Shown here piece after piece: positions 49,571 through 60,977 of a DNA stretch of 64,000 nucleotides (its first letter is position 1; the number at the start of each line of letters is the position of its first letter). A model generated the notes under the pieces. It did not search any database, had not been told where the DNA came from, and saw nothing but the letters and a program-made list of their open reading frames with translations. The translations under genes and the position numbers were made by a program. Location of the stretch: assembly GCF_009906955.1 (NCBI RefSeq), contig NZ_CP047656.1, positions 2,435,501 to 2,499,500 on the forward strand, written 5' to 3'. Origin of the DNA: Paraglaciecola mesophila (GTDB taxonomy: Bacteria; Pseudomonadota; Gammaproteobacteria; Enterobacterales; Alteromonadaceae).

Positions 49571-51223
49571 ATGAAACGCACCCTCACCTTCATTTTCAGC
49601 TTAGTAAGCAGTGCTGCGTTTGCTACCCCTACCCATATTTATAATATACAAGGCTACACGCTCAACGATGAAAATGAACTGTCGCGCTTTAGCGATATTG
49701 TATTTGATGGGGGTAAAGTGATTGCCTTGGGCGATGAAGAGGCCGCACAAGGGCATCCACAAGCCCACACCATTGATGGTAGACGCCGCGTGATGATGCC
49801 AGGGATAATCGACGCGCATGGACACATACTTGGGCTAGGGAAAGCCTTGCTCGCGGTTGATGTAAGAGGCATTGCAAGCGCCAAAGCAGCAGCGAAAAAA
49901 GTGCGCGACTATGCTCAGCAAAACGCTGATACAGGCTGGATATTAGGCGGGGGATGGAACCAAGTACTGTGGCCCGATAAAGCATTTCCTACGTCAGCCA
50001 TGCTAGATGAATATGTTAAGGACCGCCCTGTATGGATAAGTCGAATCGACGGTCACGCTGGGTGGGCGAATAGCAAGGCATTACAGGTAGCTGGCATAAC
50101 CAAAGACACACTCGACCCACCAGGCGGCAAGATCATGCGTCATAAAAACGGCGCGCCTACCGGTATACTAATCGATAATGCCATGAACATGCTTGTCGAA
50201 AAAATACCTCAAGATACTGAGCAGGAACTAGGACGCAAACTTGATGCAGCTAGTGAACATCTACTCGCCCTAGGTATTACCGGCACCCATGACGCCGGCA
50301 TTAATTACGCAACATATGAATATTATCTCAAACGTAGCCGCGAGCTTACATTGTCACTACGGATATATGCCATGATTGCAGCAACCGATCCTAAGTTGGC
50401 CGACATGCTCAAAGCAGGCCCAATCAGCGACCAGTATGACTATCTATCTATTCGTAGCGTAAAAGTATACGGTGACGGAGCCCTAGGCAGTCGCGGAGCT
50501 GCTATGCTTGCGCCCTATAGTGATGATCATGGGAACGTTGGCTTACTACTGACATCTGAAAAACAATTAAAACCGCTATTTGATTTAATCATTGGCAGTG
50601 GATTTCAGCTTAATATTCATGAAATAGGGGATCGTGGTAACCGTCTGGCTTTAGACCAATTCGAAGATACCTTTTCACGTATCAAGGGGCAGCACTTACG
50701 TCATCGCATAGAGCATGCACAGGTCATCAATGTATCTGACATACCTAGGTTCAAAGCACTCAAAATCATTCCTTCAATGCAACCTACGCACGCTACTAGC
50801 GATATGAATATGGCACAGCAAAGAATCGGTAAAGAGCGCTTAGAAGGAGCCTACGCTTGGCAGACGTTCGAACAACAGGGTTCTATCGTCGCTCTAGGCT
50901 CTGACTTTCCGGTTGAATTAGCCAATCCCTTTTTCGGTATACACGCTGCTGTCACAAGGCAAAATAGGCAAGACCAACCCGAAAACGGGTGGATCAAAAA
51001 AGAAGCTGTTACCGTGGAGCAGGCATTTAAAGGATTCACTTACAATGGCGCTTATGCGGCCCACCAAGAGCACGCTATTGGCAAATTAACCCCTGGAAAG
51101 TGGGCGGACTTTATTTTAGTTGACCAAGATATATTTACCATCAACCCACAAAACATCTGGAAAACCAAGGTACTTGAAACTTGGGTCGGCGGGGTCAAAC
51201 GCTATGACAGCGCACAGCAATAA
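49571..51223 (+). CDS. Exported YtcJ-like amidohydrolase (Amidohydro_3)
   Basis: About 550 residues with a signal peptide (LTFIFSLVSSAAFA). The metal motif is GIIDAHGHI, near residue 80. Later motifs are NIHEIGDRGNRLALDQFE, HRIEHAQVI and ALGSDFPVE, all typical of YtcJ-type hydrolases. ATG 49571 is chosen because AAGGA lies eight bases upstream and the signal peptide starts there. The frame is open back to 49502. The substrate is unknown. Confidence 0.9.
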   Translation: MKRTLTFIFSLVSSAAFATPTHIYNIQGYTLNDENELSRFSDIVFDGGKVIALGDEEAAQGHPQAHTIDGRRRVMMPGIIDAHGHILGLGKALLAVDVRGIASAKAAAKKVRDYAQQNADTGWILGGGWNQVLWPDKAFPTSAMLDEYVKDRPVWISRIDGHAGWANSKALQVAGITKDTLDPPGGKIMRHKNGAPTGILIDNAMNMLVEKIPQDTEQELGRKLDAASEHLLALGITGTHDAGINYATYEYYLKRSRELTLSLRIYAMIAATDPKLADMLKAGPISDQYDYLSIRSVKVYGDGALGSRGAAMLAPYSDDHGNVGLLLTSEKQLKPLFDLIIGSGFQLNIHEIGDRGNRLALDQFEDTFSRIKGQHLRHRIEHAQVINVSDIPRFKALKIIPSMQPTHATSDMNMAQQRIGKERLEGAYAWQTFEQQGSIVALGSDFPVELANPFFGIHAAVTRQNRQDQPENGWIKKEAVTVEQAFKGFTYNGAYAAHQEHAIGKLTPGKWADFILVDQDIFTINPQNIWKTKVLETWVGGVKRYDSAQQ

Positions 51224-51297
51224 TACGCATGTGCAATTAAAAAGGCTTTTGTCTTGGTGAGCTCCACTCATATCATCCGACAGAAATACGGAGCTAT

Positions 51298-51334
51298 AAA
51301 GAGCGCCGTAAGAAACAACCTTATGGCACTCTTT
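51298..51334. terminator. Imperfect hairpin between two convergent genes
   Basis: AAAGAGCGCCGTAAG pairs with CTTATGGCACTCTTT, allowing two mismatches or wobbles. The T-runs are weak on both sides, but the location between convergent genes suggests a shared terminator. Confidence 0.5.
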
Positions 51335-51346
51335 CGTTAAATCAGC

Positions 51347-52216
51347 TTATTGGCCGTTATAGAGTGTGGTGATCCACTTTTCTTCCGTTATGAAATTCCA
51401 CGCCCAATCCTTCCATCGCTCATCAAGACCTTCTTTGATTAGCAAATCTAAGCTAGCGCCTTTCGCTTTTCTAGCTGAAACGTAGTTGGCAGTTTGCTGC
51501 ATCATTTCAAGGGTGGTTTGATAGGCTAATTTATCTGCTAATTCACCATGCCCTGGAATGATTTTGGTGTCGTTATCAATCATATCAAGTACGGTCGCTA
51601 CATTGCTTATATAGCCGTCAACGGTGCCACCTCCGTCCAAATCGATATAGGGAAAACGCCCTTGAAAAAACAGATCGCCTGCGTGTAACACGTTGGCTTG
51701 TTCAAAGTAGACCACACTATCGCTGTCCGTATGACCAGCAGGAAGGTGGGTAACTATAATGGTGTCATCATTGAAATGAAATGTGAGGCCTTGCCCATAG
51801 GTGACAACGGGTAACGCGGAATGTGTATGGCCTTCATTCCCTTTTAAGCGCTTACGTACGTTATCGTGAGCAAAAACGGTACTACCCTGCACCTCTTTGA
51901 AGTAAGCATTGGAACCAGTGTGATCGCCATGATAGTGAGTATTGATCACGTATTTTGTAGGCTGTTCTGCGATCCCCCTTAAGGCTTCAGCTATTTTATC
52001 TGCAAGGGGAGCAAATTGGTCATCTATGATTAAAATTCCGTCCTCACCCGCTGACACACCAATATTGCCGCCAGCCCCAGTTAACATATACGTCGAGCCG
52101 TTCACCGCTTGGCTGTTTATTTTTACATTAGCGAACCTTTCATCCGCAATTGCATTTAAAGAACAACTCAAGGCGATGAACATCGATCCAAACATTGTTA
52201 TTTTTTTTATCATCAT
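51347..52216 (-). CDS. Exported metallo-beta-lactamase-fold hydrolase
   Basis: A 289-aa protein with a signal peptide (about residues 1-24). The zinc motif HYHGDH gives H94, H96, D98 and H99; later ligands lie in LPAGHTDSDS and IIPGHGEL. The fold covers many activities. This type is often annotated as an MBL-fold hydrolase, sometimes called a cyclase of the quinoprotein relay type, and beta-lactam resistance should not be assumed. ATG 52216 has CAGGAAA upstream. Confidence 0.88.
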   Translation of the reverse strand: MMIKKITMFGSMFIALSCSLNAIADERFANVKINSQAVNGSTYMLTGAGGNIGVSAGEDGILIIDDQFAPLADKIAEALRGIAEQPTKYVINTHYHGDHTGSNAYFKEVQGSTVFAHDNVRKRLKGNEGHTHSALPVVTYGQGLTFHFNDDTIIVTHLPAGHTDSDSVVYFEQANVLHAGDLFFQGRFPYIDLDGGGTVDGYISNVATVLDMIDNDTKIIPGHGELADKLAYQTTLEMMQQTANYVSARKAKGASLDLLIKEGLDERWKDWAWNFITEEKWITTLYNGQ

Positions 52217-52298
52217 GGTGTTTCCTGTGATTATTAGTTATTCATACATGAACGACGATCGAACCATTTTTGTTCATAGAAATGAGTGCTAACAATGT

Positions 52299-52511
52299 TT
52301 ATTTTTCAATAAACTGGAAGCGCGGCATGCTTTGCCCATTAACCACAACAGCTTCATTAAACATGGATAATGGCCTGACCCACAAGCCTCGCTCACCGTA
52401 CATAGGACGATATACCACCAGTTCCGACTCGTCTTCTGAATGCTTAGCAACACCAATCACTTCATAGTCATTTCCCTTGTAATGGCGGTATTTTCCTACT
52501 TCAATGCTCAT
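52299..52511 (-). CDS. DUF1653 domain protein
   Basis: A 70-aa protein: MSIEVGKYRHYKGNDYEVIG...YRPMYGERGLWVRPLSMF. It matches the DUF1653 family, whose function is unknown. The start is ATG 52511, with TTAAGGG just upstream. A longer frame to 52712 would run into dinB and lacks homology. It lies downstream of dinB in the same direction. Confidence 0.88.
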   Translation of the reverse strand: MSIEVGKYRHYKGNDYEVIGVAKHSEDESELVVYRPMYGERGLWVRPLSMFNEAVVVNGQSMPRFQFIEK

Positions 52512-52626
52512 ACTGACCCTTAAGTAATAATTGACACAACCAGTATACCTTCGCCTAGAGCAAGGTGTAATACAGTATAGCGAATATTGATCAGCAGATG
52601 CTATGACATAGCCACGTGCTGCAGAG

Positions 52627-53691
52627 TTAGTGCAGACTCTCGAAGTCAAATACCATCTGTTGAACGTCACTACTATCTGGTAAGCCGACTGATAGCCCAA
52701 CCAATCTAACACCTCTGCTCCCTCGTCGCTCGAGTGCCTCTAACAATAATGTTTTAAAGTAGTTCTTTTCGAGTACATGATGGCGGTGCTCCACCGTGGT
52801 TTGTTGGAAGTCGTTAAATTTCAGCTTAACTCCCTGACTTTGAATCGACAATCTAGGGCTGGCCTTTTCTAATCGACTGAGCAATTTAGGATATAAGCTT
52901 TCGAGCATGGCCAAGCACTCTTCATCTGTTGTAATGTCTTGCGCGAGGGTACGCTCTACACCAACAGATTTACGCTTGCGGCTAATAGTTAATTCACGCT
53001 CATCAATACCGTGACTACGATCCCAAATGACAGGACCAAATTTACCAAAAGATTTAACGAACGCATCAAAAGGATATTCCCGTACGTCTTGGCACGTATA
53101 CAAGCCCATGTTATTAAGTTTTTGTAAGGTGACTTTGCCCACACCAGGTATTTTTCCCAGAGATAATTTCTTTACGAACGTGTCTTGGGTCTCGGGAGTA
53201 ACGACACAAATACCATTCGGTTTATTCTCATCACTGGCGATTTTAGCGACGAATTTGCAAGGTGCGACCCCGGCTGACGCAGTCAATTGGGTTTCTTCGA
53301 AGATTGCCCGTCGAATGTCTTCAGCTATCAGGGTTGCACTACCGCAGAATAGGTCACTATCGCTTACATCTAGATAAGCTTCATCTAATGATAATGGCTC
53401 GATTTTATCGGTATAACGCAAGAAAATTTTACGAATTTGCTGAGAGATTTCGCTGTACAGCGCCATGCGCCCCGGTATCAATACTAAGTCAGGGCATAAT
53501 TTACGAGCATATGCGGTTGCCATTGCTGAACGCACACCATACTTACGGGCGACATAATTACAGGTTGAGATAACCCCACGACGATCAGCACTACCACCAA
53601 TCGCTAGAGGCACTGCACGATACTGGGGATTATCGCGCATTTCGACTGCAGCATAATAGCAGTCCATATCGATGTGTATGATCTTACGCAT
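52627..53691 (-). CDS. dinB: DNA polymerase IV (translesion, Y family)
   Basis: A 354-aa error-prone polymerase. Catalytic acidic residues are D8 ([12 protein letters not shown]) and D103-E104 ([10 protein letters not shown]). Two helix-hairpin-helix segments include [14 protein letters not shown], followed by the little-finger domain. A C-terminal beta-clamp motif near the end (QQMVFDFE) is plausible. LexA control is usual in relatives; I did not find a clear LexA box. Confidence 0.95.
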   Translation of the reverse strand: MRKIIHIDMDCYYAAVEMRDNPQYRAVPLAIGGSADRRGVISTCNYVARKYGVRSAMATAYARKLCPDLVLIPGRMALYSEISQQIRKIFLRYTDKIEPLSLDEAYLDVSDSDLFCGSATLIAEDIRRAIFEETQLTASAGVAPCKFVAKIASDENKPNGICVVTPETQDTFVKKLSLGKIPGVGKVTLQKLNNMGLYTCQDVREYPFDAFVKSFGKFGPVIWDRSHGIDERELTISRKRKSVGVERTLAQDITTDEECLAMLESLYPKLLSRLEKASPRLSIQSQGVKLKFNDFQQTTVEHRHHVLEKNYFKTLLLEALERRGSRGVRLVGLSVGLPDSSDVQQMVFDFESLH

Positions 53692-53786
53692 CTGCTAAAC
53701 AACTGTATTTAAAAACAGTTATTTTGCGTGATTATCCGCCAGAGTCAATGTAAATCTCACTGGCGGTTACCTTCTTGCATGACAGC

Positions 53787-54020
53787 TTAAAGAATTTGGT
53801 TTTGTTTCCACTCGTTAAGCTTGGCTTGACGTGCTTCTTCACGCTCTAAGCGCGCTTTTTTACGATCACATGGCTCAGGGCAATCACATGCTTTATCAAT
53901 GCCTAAAGCACCTAAACCGCCACAACTACCAGCGATCGCTTTGCGTTGCACCAAGTAACCCAAAGACATTGCTATTGCTACCACGATGAAAAATACAAAT
54001 GCTAAAATAAAAGTACTCAA
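53787..54020 (-). CDS. nqrM: Na+-NQR maturation protein NqrM
   Basis: A 77-aa membrane protein with one N-terminal span and a Cys-rich segment: CGGLGALGIDKACDCPEPC, with four cysteines. NqrM is needed to insert the iron centre between NqrD and NqrE. The start is TTG 54020, supported by GGAG eight bases upstream. It follows apbE, the usual placement beside the nqr operon. Confidence 0.93.
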   Translation of the reverse strand: MSTFILAFVFFIVVAIAMSLGYLVQRKAIAGSCGGLGALGIDKACDCPEPCDRKKARLEREEARQAKLNEWKQNQIL

Positions 54021-54054
54021 AATATCACTCCGAATTGGTCATTTTCGATAATTA

Positions 54055-55077
54055 CTATTGGCGATCAATGAATGGTTCAAATTTTGGCGTAGTATACTCT
54101 TTAAACTCGCCGTTTTCTCGCGTGATCAGTAATACCGCTAAATCATTATGTAACGCTAGGTTAAGGGCTTCATCTTTACCCATGACGTTTAACGCTGTGG
54201 CTAAGCCATCAGCCGTCATCGAAGATGGATGCACCACAGTCACAGCTACCAAATTATGGGTAATAGGTGCCCCCGTGCGCGGATCGATCAAATGAGAATA
54301 ACGCACTCCATCTTCTTCAAAGTAATTACGGTAATCCCCAGAAGTCGCAATTGCATTCGTCCCTATTGAAATAATCTCCTGAACTGCTCTCTCTGCTGAC
54401 ACTGGCTTTTCAATGGCGATGCGCCACTGTACCCCATTTGCCTTGTGCCCTGACACTCGCATTTCACCCCCCACCTCAACGAGGTAGTCATGCAAGCCTT
54501 GTGCAGCGAGTAAATCTGCCACAACATCGACACCATACCCTTTAGCAATAGTAGACAGGTCAACGTACAGATCGTTTTCTGATTTTTTGGCACTCTCGTC
54601 AAGTAAGGTGAGTTTATCTAGTCCTGTGCGCGCCTTAACGTCAGCAATTGTTTGCTCGCTCGGGCGCTTGTCGGGTTTCGCATCAGGCCCAAAACCCCAT
54701 AAGTTAACCAAAGGCCCCACGGTAACATCTAGTACCCCATCACTCAGCTTGCCCAATCGCTTTGCCTCACGCATCACTTTTAACGTTTCAGGTGATAACG
54801 CAAACGGTTCTTCGCTGTGCCACTGATTAAAACGTGATAACTCAGATTCAGGGTCATACGTTGACATCAGCGCATTTACCCTTATTAACGCGGCATCGAT
54901 ATCATTATGTAACTGTTGTTCATCTACATCGCCGGCATTGACGAATTTTACGTTATATGTGGTGCCCATGGTATGACCGGTTAAATGACTTTCCGTCGGT
55001 GCCTGCGTGCAACTTGCAAGCAGCAAAGCAAAAGCAAATAAACCAGTCAGTCTAGTCATGTACCCTAGGTTAAACAT
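54055..55077 (-). CDS. apbE: FAD:protein FMN transferase (lipoprotein)
   Basis: A 340-aa enzyme that transfers FMN from FAD to threonines of NqrB and NqrC. A lipobox (LLASC) anchors it in the envelope. Conserved family motifs are MGTTYNVKF, VTVGPLVNLWGFGP, DLSTIAKGYGVD, VEVGGEMRVSG and HLIDPRTGAP. ATG 55077 is used; ATG 55059, with AGGG five bases upstream, also fits. A terminator separates it from nqrF, so part of its transcription may be independent. Confidence 0.95.
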   Translation of the reverse strand: MFNLGYMTRLTGLFAFALLLASCTQAPTESHLTGHTMGTTYNVKFVNAGDVDEQQLHNDIDAALIRVNALMSTYDPESELSRFNQWHSEEPFALSPETLKVMREAKRLGKLSDGVLDVTVGPLVNLWGFGPDAKPDKRPSEQTIADVKARTGLDKLTLLDESAKKSENDLYVDLSTIAKGYGVDVVADLLAAQGLHDYLVEVGGEMRVSGHKANGVQWRIAIEKPVSAERAVQEIISIGTNAIATSGDYRNYFEEDGVRYSHLIDPRTGAPITHNLVAVTVVHPSSMTADGLATALNVMGKDEALNLALHNDLAVLLITRENGEFKEYTTPKFEPFIDRQ

Positions 55078-55093
55078 TATCTTTTTACCTCTA

Positions 55094-55119
55094 TAAAAAA
55101 AGGGACCGAAGTCCCTTTT
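55094..55119 (-). terminator. UUCG-tetraloop terminator after nqrF
   Basis: On the minus strand AAAAGGGAC-TTCG-GTCCCTTTT is followed by TTT. A perfect nine-base stem with a C(UUCG)G loop should end most nqr transcripts before apbE. Confidence 0.9.
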
Positions 55120-55162
55120 CTACATACGTTGTTAACTTGGCTTACTATCTTGCGATAGCGAA

Positions 55163-56389
55163 TTAACCACCAAAGTCATCAAGCATGATATTTTCATCTT
55201 CAACACCTAAGTCTTTCAACATGCTGATAACAGCTGCGTTCATCATAGGTGGACCACACATATAAAACTCACAATCTTCAGGAGCTGGATGATCTTTTAG
55301 GTAGTTCTCTAACAACACTTGGTGAATGAAACCTGTCAGGCCTTCCCAGTTATCTTCTGGTTGTGGATCAGACAAAGCAACATGCCAATTAAAGTTATCG
55401 TTCTCTTTTTGCAACATATCGAAATCTTCAACATAGAACATTTCACGTAGAGAACGTGCACCGTACCAGAAAGAAATTTTACGATCTGTCTTAATACGAC
55501 GAAGTTGGTCGAAGATATGCGAACGCATTGGTGCCATACCTGCACCACCGCCGATAAAGACCATCTCAGCATTCGTTTTCTTAGCAAAGAACTCACCGAA
55601 TGGACCTGAAATAGTGGCTTTATCACCTTCTTTCAAACTCCAAATATAAGATGACATTTTACCCGCAGGTAACGACAAGTTGTTCGGCGGCGGCGAAGCT
55701 ACACGCACGTTCAACATAATGATGCCTTCTTCTTCAGGGTAGTTAGCCATCGAATATGCACGAATGGTTTCGTCGTCTACTTTTGATTCAATATCAAAGA
55801 AACCGAAACGTTCCCAATCACCACGATACTCTTCAGGTACATCGAAGTCTTTGTATTTAACATGATGAGGTGGAGCCTCAATTTGAATATAACCACCAGC
55901 ACGGAATGGAACACTTTCACCATTAGGAATTTTAAGCTTAAGCTCTTTGATAAAGGTTGCTTTGTTATCGTTAGAAATAACTTCACAGTCCCACTTTTTG
56001 ATACCAAAAATTTCTTCAGGAAGCTCAATGTCCATGTCTTGTTTGATAGAAACCTGACACGATAAACGACAACCTTCTTTGGCTTCACGCTTGCTGATGT
56101 GGTCCAGTTCAGTCGGTAAAATTTCACCGCCACCTTCTTTGATGTCTACACGACATTGACCACAAGAACCACCGCCACCACAAGCTGATGAAACAAAAAT
56201 GCCTGAGTTTGCTAGGGCACCCAATAATTTGTCACCAGGCTGAGCGGTAATTGCTTTGTCCGGGTCACCATTGATAGAAATCGTGACTTCGCCTTCTGGC
56301 ACTAACTTTGATTTGGCAAACATAATGATCAAAACCAAAGCTAGAACGATGGCAATAAACATTCCTACGCCAAGATAAATGTCTAACAT
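55163..56389 (-). CDS. nqrF: Na+-translocating NADH:quinone reductase subunit F
   Basis: A 408-aa NADH-oxidising subunit. An N-terminal membrane helix is followed by a [2Fe-2S] ferredoxin domain ([12 protein letters not shown]...CRLSCQ). The FAD domain has RAYSMANYP, and the NADH domain has [13 protein letters not shown]. It passes electrons from NADH to the other subunits. AGGAG precedes the ATG. It is the last of the six nqr genes. Confidence 0.97.
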   Translation of the reverse strand: MLDIYLGVGMFIAIVLALVLIIMFAKSKLVPEGEVTISINGDPDKAITAQPGDKLLGALANSGIFVSSACGGGGSCGQCRVDIKEGGGEILPTELDHISKREAKEGCRLSCQVSIKQDMDIELPEEIFGIKKWDCEVISNDNKATFIKELKLKIPNGESVPFRAGGYIQIEAPPHHVKYKDFDVPEEYRGDWERFGFFDIESKVDDETIRAYSMANYPEEEGIIMLNVRVASPPPNNLSLPAGKMSSYIWSLKEGDKATISGPFGEFFAKKTNAEMVFIGGGAGMAPMRSHIFDQLRRIKTDRKISFWYGARSLREMFYVEDFDMLQKENDNFNWHVALSDPQPEDNWEGLTGFIHQVLLENYLKDHPAPEDCEFYMCGPPMMNAAVISMLKDLGVEDENIMLDDFGG

Positions 56390-56413
56390 CTAATTACTCC
56401 TATTCGGTTTCGA

Positions 56414-57022
56414 TTAAATTGATACGCCAGAAAATGACTGGAAGCCCAATGCCATTAATCCTGCAATCATAAATACGGAACCTAAACCACGCACGCCGTC
56501 AGGCATATCTGCATACTTAAGTTTTTCACGTACAGCGGCTAGCAATGTAATCGCTAATGCCCAACCTGCACCACTACCTGCACCGTAGAAAATACTTTCC
56601 GTGAATGAGTAGTCGCGTTGCACTGCAAACGCTACACCACCGAAGATTGCACAGTTAACAGTAATCAAAGGCAAGAAGATACCCAAAGCGTTATAAAGCG
56701 CAGGGAAAAACTTATCTAAAGTCATTTCTAGAATCTGAACCAGAGCGGCAATAACGCCGATAAAGGTTAAGAAGCTTAAGAAGCTCAAGTCTGTATCTGG
56801 AAAACCAGCCCAAGCTAATGCGCCTGGTGCCAGAATATTGGCATAAACCAGTTGGTTCACAGGTACAGAAATCGTCAGTACTACGATAACCGCAACCCCG
56901 AGGCCCATCGCCGTTTTAACTTTCTTTGATACAGCTAAGAACGTACACATACCTAGGAAGTAGAACAACGCCATGTTTTCTAGGAAGATAGAACGGATAA
57001 ATAAACTAATATAATGTTCCAC
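56414..57022 (-). CDS. nqrE: Na+-translocating NADH:quinone reductase subunit E
   Basis: A 202-aa integral membrane subunit with six spans. It pairs with NqrD in an inverted arrangement and shares an intramembrane iron centre. It has the conserved [14 protein letters not shown] and [11 protein letters not shown] segments with the ligand cysteines. It is four bases downstream of nqrD. Confidence 0.97.
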   Translation of the reverse strand: MEHYISLFIRSIFLENMALFYFLGMCTFLAVSKKVKTAMGLGVAVIVVLTISVPVNQLVYANILAPGALAWAGFPDTDLSFLSFLTFIGVIAALVQILEMTLDKFFPALYNALGIFLPLITVNCAIFGGVAFAVQRDYSFTESIFYGAGSGAGWALAITLLAAVREKLKYADMPDGVRGLGSVFMIAGLMALGFQSFSGVSI

Positions 57023-57026
57023 GAAA

Positions 57027-57659
57027 TTACTCCTTAGGCTCTACTTGTTCAGGCTTAATGGTACGAATGAACCAAATTAAACCCGCGATTAAGAAGAACG
57101 AGCTGAAAGGTAAAATCAATAAACCATTACCTTGATACCAACCGCCATTTTGAATAAGAGGCAAAATTTCAAAACCTAGAATCGTTCCGAAACCAAACAA
57201 CTCTTTAATTGTACCGATAACGATCAATACAAATGAATACCCTAAGCCGTTACCTAGTCCGTCAAGGAAGCTGATAAACGGTGGGCTCTTCATGGCGAAG
57301 GCTTCCGCACGTCCCATAACGATACAGTTGGTAATAATCAAACCAACAAATACCGAGAGCTGTTTAGATATCTCGTAGGAATACGCTTTTAGCACCTGAT
57401 CCACCACGATCACCAATGACGCGATAATCGTCATCTGCACGATAATACGAACTGATGAAGGTATCTGTGAACGGATCAATGAGATAAACAAGTTAGAGAA
57501 AGCCGTTACCGCGGTAAGGGCAAGTGACATTACTAGTGCCGTCTCTAACTTAGTGGTTACTGCAAGTGCCGAACATACGCCGAGGATTTGCAGTGCTATT
57601 GGGTTATTGTCTAGGATTGGCCCAAACAATACCTTTTTCATTTCTTTAGTATCAGCCAT
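57027..57659 (-). CDS. nqrD: Na+-translocating NADH:quinone reductase subunit D
   Basis: A 210-aa membrane subunit homologous to NqrE. Conserved cysteine segments are [14 protein letters not shown] and [14 protein letters not shown]. It lies between nqrC and nqrE with very short gaps. Confidence 0.97.
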   Translation of the reverse strand: MADTKEMKKVLFGPILDNNPIALQILGVCSALAVTTKLETALVMSLALTAVTAFSNLFISLIRSQIPSSVRIIVQMTIIASLVIVVDQVLKAYSYEISKQLSVFVGLIITNCIVMGRAEAFAMKSPPFISFLDGLGNGLGYSFVLIVIGTIKELFGFGTILGFEILPLIQNGGWYQGNGLLILPFSSFFLIAGLIWFIRTIKPEQVEPKE

Positions 57660-57670
57660 TATCTAGTCTC

Positions 57671-58432
57671 TTACGATTTCCATGGTTGGTTTTTAAGGTA
57701 AGGGCCAAAGCCATTCTCACCCAGCCAATAATCAAGTGTATTTTGCACGCCATTACTGGTTAGCGTAGCACCTGATAAAGCGTCAACTTCATAAGGATCG
57801 CTTGCTTTAGCGCCCTTAGTAACATCGATAGCCACTTCACCATCTTTATACAATTTCTTACCATCCCACTTCGCTTTCCATTCAGGATTTTCAACTTCAC
57901 CACCAAGACCCGGGGTTTCTTGTTGATCATAATAAACAAGTTCACGAACGGTGTTACCGTCAGAATCGACTGCGAGCATGGCGTACATTAAGTTCCATAA
58001 ACCACTGCCGTTGATTGGCAATACAATACGTGTCACCTCACCGTCAGGGTTAGAAATTAAATACACACTTGCGACGTTAGGACGACGCAATATACCAGCA
58101 GTATCAGGCTGAGGCTTGATACTCTCATCAGGATTGCGCGCCGCTTTGTACATATCGTAATCAGCATCTTTTTCAACATACTGACCCGTAGCCAAGTCTA
58201 CAAATCTTTGTTCTACGCGTTCAGCATAAGTCGCAGCGATTTGCTCTTTGCTTTGACCAGCTTCAAGTAAGCCGGCTGCTTCTAAAATATTGGTTTGCTT
58301 GTCTAGTTTTGCATTCGCTTGTTGTAGAGAACGAAGACTTACCGCCGCCGTAGATACAATAACCGAGCAAACCAAACACACGGCGATCACTACGCCGACC
58401 GTTTTGCCTAATGTTTCTTTTTTAGCCGACAC
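57671..58432 (-). CDS. nqrC: Na+-translocating NADH:quinone reductase subunit C
   Basis: A 253-aa subunit with one N-terminal membrane span and a periplasmic FMN-carrying domain. The FMN attachment threonine lies in SGATLTSNG near the C terminus, the ApbE target motif. The start is GTG 58432, with GGAGG seven bases upstream and inside the end of nqrB, giving an 11-base overlap. The longer frame to 58501 adds residues with no homology. Confidence 0.96.
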   Translation of the reverse strand: MSAKKETLGKTVGVVIAVCLVCSVIVSTAAVSLRSLQQANAKLDKQTNILEAAGLLEAGQSKEQIAATYAERVEQRFVDLATGQYVEKDADYDMYKAARNPDESIKPQPDTAGILRRPNVASVYLISNPDGEVTRIVLPINGSGLWNLMYAMLAVDSDGNTVRELVYYDQQETPGLGGEVENPEWKAKWDGKKLYKDGEVAIDVTKGAKASDPYEVDALSGATLTSNGVQNTLDYWLGENGFGPYLKNQPWKS

Positions 58433-59633
58433 GTGCCATCCTCCGTTTAATATTGCTTTGAGCGACGAAATAATCGAATAGTGGAGCCCATAAATTCGCA
58501 AACAAAATTGCCAACATCATGCCTTCAGGGAAAGCAGGGTTAAGCACACGAATCAATACACACATCAAACCAATTAAGAAACCATAAGCCCACTTAGCAC
58601 TATTGGTGAAGGACGCTGAAACAGGGTCGGTTGCCATAAAGAACATACCAAAGGCAAATCCGCCTGTGACCACATGCCAGTACCAAGGCATAGCAAACAT
58701 CGCATTGGTGTCACTACCGATAACGTTAAGCAAGGTACTGAATACAGCTCCACCTAGTAAAACACCCAGCACAATGCGCCATGAGGCAATACGCATATAA
58801 ATAATGAATAAGCCACCTAGCAAGATAGCCAATGTAGATACTTCACCTACCGAGCCTTGAATATTACCGAAGAACGCATCCCACCAATCTGCATTTAAAG
58901 ACCAGTCAGTGACGTTACCTGCAGCTGCTTGGCTTAACCACGTCGCACCTGAGAAACCGTCAGCAGCCGTCCAAATTGCATCACCTGAAATTTGCGCAGG
59001 ATAGGCAAAATACAAGAACGCACGACCAGAAAGCGCAGGGTTTAAGAAGTTACGGCCTGTGCCGCCAAAGACTTCTTTAGCAATAACAACACCGAAGGTA
59101 ATCCCTAGCGCCACTTGCCACAAAGGAATAGTAGCAGGCAGGGTCAAAGCGAACAGTACAGAGGTAACGAAGAAGCCTTCGTTGACTTCGTGTTTGCGCA
59201 CTGATGCAAAAAGCACTTCCCAGAAGCCACCAACAATAAAGGTGACTGCATAAATAGGAAGGAAAAAACACGCTCCATAAAGGAACATGGCTAACCCGCC
59301 CGTAGACTCAAGGCCAATTTGACCACCTAGTGCCGTAAATAAAGCCGCTTGCCACATATCAGGTACAGAAGCACCACCGTTAAGAATAACGTTGTGAGCC
59401 TGCTGACCTATGTTATACATACCGTAAAACATAGCTGGGAACGTAGCAGCCCAAACCATGATCATGATACGTTTTAAGTCGATACTGTCACGTACGTGAG
59501 TACCTGTTTTGTTAACTTTACCAGGAGTGTAAAAAATCGTCGCTGCAGCTTCATAAAGCGCATACCATTTTTCGTATTTACCACCTGCTTCAAAGTTAGG
59601 TTCAATTTTTTCTAAATAAGCTTTTAAACCCAT
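58422..59633 (-). CDS. nqrB: Na+-translocating NADH:quinone reductase subunit B
   Basis: A 403-aa membrane subunit with about ten spans that forms the sodium channel. The covalent FMN threonine is in the motif SGATW ([11 protein letters not shown]). It binds riboflavin and quinone in homologues. It follows nqrA by three bases and overlaps nqrC. Confidence 0.97.
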   Translation of the reverse strand: MGLKAYLEKIEPNFEAGGKYEKWYALYEAAATIFYTPGKVNKTGTHVRDSIDLKRIMIMVWAATFPAMFYGMYNIGQQAHNVILNGGASVPDMWQAALFTALGGQIGLESTGGLAMFLYGACFFLPIYAVTFIVGGFWEVLFASVRKHEVNEGFFVTSVLFALTLPATIPLWQVALGITFGVVIAKEVFGGTGRNFLNPALSGRAFLYFAYPAQISGDAIWTAADGFSGATWLSQAAAGNVTDWSLNADWWDAFFGNIQGSVGEVSTLAILLGGLFIIYMRIASWRIVLGVLLGGAVFSTLLNVIGSDTNAMFAMPWYWHVVTGGFAFGMFFMATDPVSASFTNSAKWAYGFLIGLMCVLIRVLNPAFPEGMMLAILFANLWAPLFDYFVAQSNIKRRMARVG

Positions 59634-59636
59634 GAG

Positions 59637-60977
59637 TTAACCCTCTTTCTCAATCTTGTCTAGACTCTCACGCAAGATCGGCCCGTAGTTATATTTACCA
59701 GGGCAAACATAGGTACAAAGCGCCAAATCTTCTTCGTCTAGCTCCAAACAACCTAATGTTTGAGCGCCATCAGTGTCACCAGAAATCAAATCACGCAACA
59801 ACAAAGTTGGTAAAATATCTAATGGCATTACGCGTTCATAGTTACCGATTGGCACCATAGAGCGATCAGAACCATTCGTCGTGGTTGTCATGTTGAATAG
59901 TTTCTTAGGGCTAAAGTGTGCAAGATATGCACGGGTCACAGAGTGTTGATTAGCACCAGGCTTGATCCAACCAAGGAATTCTTTTTCACGGCCTTCACTA
60001 ACAAGCGAAAGTTGTACATGGTAACGACCTACATAGCCATGAACGCCATGAGCGTTATTGCCTTGTAATACTGAGCCAGAGATTGTACGCACTTCACCTT
60101 CAGTGGTTTCACCAGAGGTTAACTCACTAACAGATGCACCTAACACACTTTTCACTAAGCGAGGCTTTTTGGCAGCTGGGCCAGCAAGAGCGTAAACGCG
60201 CTCGTTATTTAGCTTACCGGTTGTGAACAACGCACCCACAGCAATCACATCTTGATAGTTGATATGCCACACTTTTTTGGTTGCACCCACAGCGTCTAAA
60301 TGATGAATATGCGTGCCGACTAAGCCTGCAGGGTGAGGTCCAGCAAACTCATTCACATCAACGTTGACATCACCCACAGGAACGTCTGAGCCTGGCGCTT
60401 TGCTAACATAGACTTTACCTTCAGTTAAGCATGAAATAACACGCAAACCGTTGATGAAATCTGCACTGCGCGGGGCAATAATAACAGCAGGATCGCCAGC
60501 CAACGGATTGGTATCCATGGCGTTTACGAAAATCGAATGCGGCTTACTGTCAAGCTCAGGGGTTTTGCTATAAGGGCGCGTACGCAGTGCAGTCCATAAT
60601 CCAGATTCAACTAGATTTTTTTGCACTTTGTCTGCCGCTATAGATGACAACTCAGATTCGGCATACTTGTCGAATTCTACCGCGTCATCGCCTTCAACTT
60701 GAATCACCACTGACTGCAAAACACGTTTTGCGCCGCGGTTAATTTCGATGACAGTACCAGAAGCAGGTGCTGTGAACTTCACACCTGGATTCTTTTTGTC
60801 TTCGAAAAGCATCTGGCCTTTCTGCACTTTTTCGTCAACCTGCACATGCATAGTTGGACGCATACCAATGTACTCTTCACCTAACACAGCAACCTTAGTA
60901 ATCGCTGGGCCGTCATGAATCTTTTGTTCTGGCGCTCCCGTAATCGGAAGATCTAACCCTTTCTTGATTTTAATCAT
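59637..60977 (-). CDS. nqrA: Na+-translocating NADH:quinone reductase subunit A
   Basis: A 446-aa peripheral cytoplasmic subunit, first in the operon. The start is ATG 60977 ([18 protein letters not shown]), the family N terminus; an open frame upstream to 61061 adds 28 unrelated residues. Conserved segments include [15 protein letters not shown] and [17 protein letters not shown]. The ribosome-binding site is weak. Confidence 0.96.
   Translation of the reverse strand: MIKIKKGLDLPITGAPEQKIHDGPAITKVAVLGEEYIGMRPTMHVQVDEKVQKGQMLFEDKKNPGVKFTAPASGTVIEINRGAKRVLQSVVIQVEGDDAVEFDKYAESELSSIAADKVQKNLVESGLWTALRTRPYSKTPELDSKPHSIFVNAMDTNPLAGDPAVIIAPRSADFINGLRVISCLTEGKVYVSKAPGSDVPVGDVNVDVNEFAGPHPAGLVGTHIHHLDAVGATKKVWHINYQDVIAVGALFTTGKLNNERVYALAGPAAKKPRLVKSVLGASVSELTSGETTEGEVRTISGSVLQGNNAHGVHGYVGRYHVQLSLVSEGREKEFLGWIKPGANQHSVTRAYLAHFSPKKLFNMTTTTNGSDRSMVPIGNYERVMPLDILPTLLLRDLISGDTDGAQTLGCLELDEEDLALCTYVCPGKYNYGPILRESLDKIEKEG

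Noticed and set aside
51347..52216. Beta-lactam resistance enzyme
   Set aside because: The metallo-beta-lactamase fold is shared by many hydrolases; nothing indicates activity on antibiotics.
52512..52712. Longer start for the DUF1653 gene
   Set aside because: The extension overlaps dinB and shows no family similarity; ATG 52511 has a good ribosome-binding site.
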